The position numbers were made by a program, and so were the translations under genes. From the NCBI GenBank assembly GCA_001464125.1, contig LNEP01000003.1:1-64000 (forward strand): DNA of 64,000 nt, written 5' to 3'. This stretch comes from Betaproteobacteria bacterium Ga0077540 (GTDB lineage Bacteria > Pseudomonadota > Gammaproteobacteria > Burkholderiales > Methylophilaceae). Below, piece by piece: positions 62,685-64,000 of the stretch. The notes under the pieces are model-generated. The model was not told the DNA's origin, searched no databases, and was given only the letters and a program-made list of their open reading frames with translations. How positions within the stretch are numbered: position 1 is the stretch's first letter; every line of letters begins with the position of its first letter.

Positions 62685-63842
62685 TTAAAATAATTGAGGA
62701 TGGTTGTAACTTAAAGAAACGCCGATCAAGTAAGCGTTTGCATCGACACCTACAGCTTGTAAAGTGCGGTACTGAATATAAGTTCTCAGACCCCAGTCAT
62801 CAGCAAGGTCATATCCATAAAATCCATTCAAACGCTTAAAGCTGGAGTCATTAACATCTCTGGTGATCGACCAGTTAGCATCTGCACCCAAATGATTTTT
62901 TTGATTAATATCGTATTGGTAATTGACAGATAAATTATCCACCTCTAGGAATCCACCCAAACCCGAAGGTGTGACATTTCTTGAGATAGAGCCTGCAACC
63001 GTGGATCTTTCGTCAATGACATAGTTAACATTCGCATTACCTACCCAGCCAGTGCCAGCAGAACTGACACGATTCATCCCCACCGCGACACTGTAATCAA
63101 GCTGTGGACTAGCTTTGTAATCGAAACCAACCAAAATATTTCTGGATATGCTAGTACCATTGTTATCAAGCTCAGACACTATCTCGTTACTTAAGGTATT
63201 AGTTTCGTTTTCAAAACGACTAAGGGAAAACTGGACAAAAGGTGTCAGCTTTTCACTATAGAGATAGTTGAGTCGGACGTTGAAATTTTTAGCATTAAAG
63301 TCATCTAAACCTGCGCCTGAGAATACAGTTTCTTGGTAACCCAAGCCTGTAGACATACTTAGTTTCTCTGATATTAAATAACTTACACCTGCGTTGTAGG
63401 ATCTGCTAATCGCACTTCCGTCACTAAACACTAAACCTGTAACACGCTGCTCAGAAACACGAGTACTAGTTTTGGAATAATTGGTAGAAAGAGAAAACTC
63501 TCCTCGTTCAAAACCCCTTACCCATGACAATCCTAAGTTAGGGTCTTTCCTATCCTCACTGATTTCCTCATCGTTTGATCTTTGCAAAAGCACACTGCCG
63601 TTGAAGTTAATAGTATTGACACCATCGCTCCCAACAAAAGTGACTCTAGGTATGACGTTATAAAAAACGACAGACTCTTCATTCGAGTCTGCCATTTGAA
63701 TATTGCTGTCATAGTTAACCGAGACAGGTATAAAAAACCCTGCTGTATATTCCATCGCCGAGACCGAACTGGGCAAAACAGTTAAACCCATGACAAATAA
63801 AATCGGAAGGTTTGCTTTTATTTTTGAAGGCCTTATTGACAT
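62685..63842 (-). CDS. XrtA-system outer-membrane beta-barrel protein (TIGR03016 type)
   Basis: 385 residues. Signal peptide (ILFVMGLTVLPSSVSAMEY), then long repeats of amphipathic strands (GVSYLISEKLSMSTGLGYQE, LNYLYSEKLTPFVQFSLSR) and a C-terminal aromatic YNHPQLF. Family members accompany exosortase A clusters and probably help polysaccharide or protein pass the outer membrane. Confidence 0.85.
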   Translation of the reverse strand: MSIRPSKIKANLPILFVMGLTVLPSSVSAMEYTAGFFIPVSVNYDSNIQMADSNEESVVFYNVIPRVTFVGSDGVNTINFNGSVLLQRSNDEEISEDRKDPNLGLSWVRGFERGEFSLSTNYSKTSTRVSEQRVTGLVFSDGSAISRSYNAGVSYLISEKLSMSTGLGYQETVFSGAGLDDFNAKNFNVRLNYLYSEKLTPFVQFSLSRFENETNTLSNEIVSELDNNGTSISRNILVGFDYKASPQLDYSVAVGMNRVSSAGTGWVGNANVNYVIDERSTVAGSISRNVTPSGLGGFLEVDNLSVNYQYDINQKNHLGADANWSITRDVNDSSFKRLNGFYGYDLADDWGLRTYIQYRTLQAVGVDANAYLIGVSLSYNHPQLF

Positions 63843-63871
63843 ACCACTACCCTGTATATTGTTTAACGTAA

Positions 63872-64000
63872 TTATGGCACAAGAATGGTGTCACCAGGCT
63901 GTAACAATAAATTACTTTCTAGGTTTTGACCCTGCATCAAGCGCTCATAATTTACAGGTGTTACAGTCTGTTTATTATTGACGTTTCTGAGCACCTTAAT
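63872..64000 (-). CDS. Polysaccharide export protein (C-terminal end, runs off the right edge)
   Basis: 42 codons before the stop TAA at 63,872-63,874. Reads VTPVNYERLMQGQNLESNLLL then QPGDTILVP, the conserved last strand of Wza/EpsE-like export proteins (G...DN..L.PGD.I.VP). It should be the outer-membrane channel of the cluster. Only the last 42 residues are visible. Confidence 0.8.
   Translation of the reverse strand: MKVLRNVNNKQTVTPVNYERLMQGQNLESNLLLQPGDTILVP

Overview
The window looks like a chromosomal segment of a betaproteobacterium, most likely a methylotroph of the Methylophilaceae (Methylotenera, Methylophilus or Methylobacillus relatives). The reasons are a hopanoid/squalene set in the order hpnC-hpnD-hpnE, a rpsF-priB-rpsR-rplI operon, mqo, rnr-rlmB, and an exosortase-A exopolysaccharide cluster like those known in this family. 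This is inferred from gene content; there is no 16S gene here.

Positions 1 to about 12,723 are one end of a temperate prophage or similar integrative element, cut by the left edge. It is integrated at the 3' end of a tRNA-Ser(TGA) gene, with a tyrosine integrase and an excisionase-like gene beside the tRNA. A lambda-like switch (CI-like repressor rightward, Cro-like and CII-like genes leftward) sits at 1.7-3.2 kb. A leftward operon then leads to a primase-like gene. A rightward operon of small accessory genes (4.6-12.7 kb) starts from a promoter carrying the same paired operators as the cI/cro region. The main discovery is inside this rightward operon: four tandem C-type-lectin-like genes (7.2-9.0 kb). 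Their 3' ends differ only at first and second positions of codons that fit an AAY template and end in an identical GC-rich block. This is the signature of diversity-generating retroelement (DGR) target genes. No reverse transcriptase or template repeat is visible in the window. One of the four genes carries a 1-base loss exactly at the edge of its variable region.

Positions 12.8-31 kb are core genome: def, a methylthioinosine/methylthioadenosine phosphorylase, hpnCDE, radA, alr, dnaB, a ribosomal protein operon, an alternative oxidase, a SemiSWEET transporter, uvrB, a secreted-type trypsin-like protease, an aspartate aminotransferase, an AsmA-like protein and tRNA-Asn(GTT).

Positions 31.3-39.3 kb hold a conserved but poorly understood cluster: a VOC/HPPD-like protein, two transglutaminase-fold proteins (one fused to DUF2126) and a circularly permuted ATP-grasp/alpha-E fusion, predicted in the literature to make or modify peptides. 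Then come a cold-shock protein, infA, mqo, a DUF1294 protein, rlmB, rnr and tRNA-Leu(CAG).

From 45.8 kb to the right edge is an exosortase A (XrtA) exopolysaccharide cluster. It runs leftward: an export protein (partial), a beta-barrel protein, a chain-length regulator, a tyrosine autokinase, several glycosyltransferases and acetyltransferases, the PrsT TPR lipoprotein, an ExeA-like ATPase and an exosortase A/EpsI fusion. An O-antigen-ligase/polymerase-like gene is the only member on the other strand. The 325-base gap beside it holds a perfect FNR/Anr-type box and a long hairpin.
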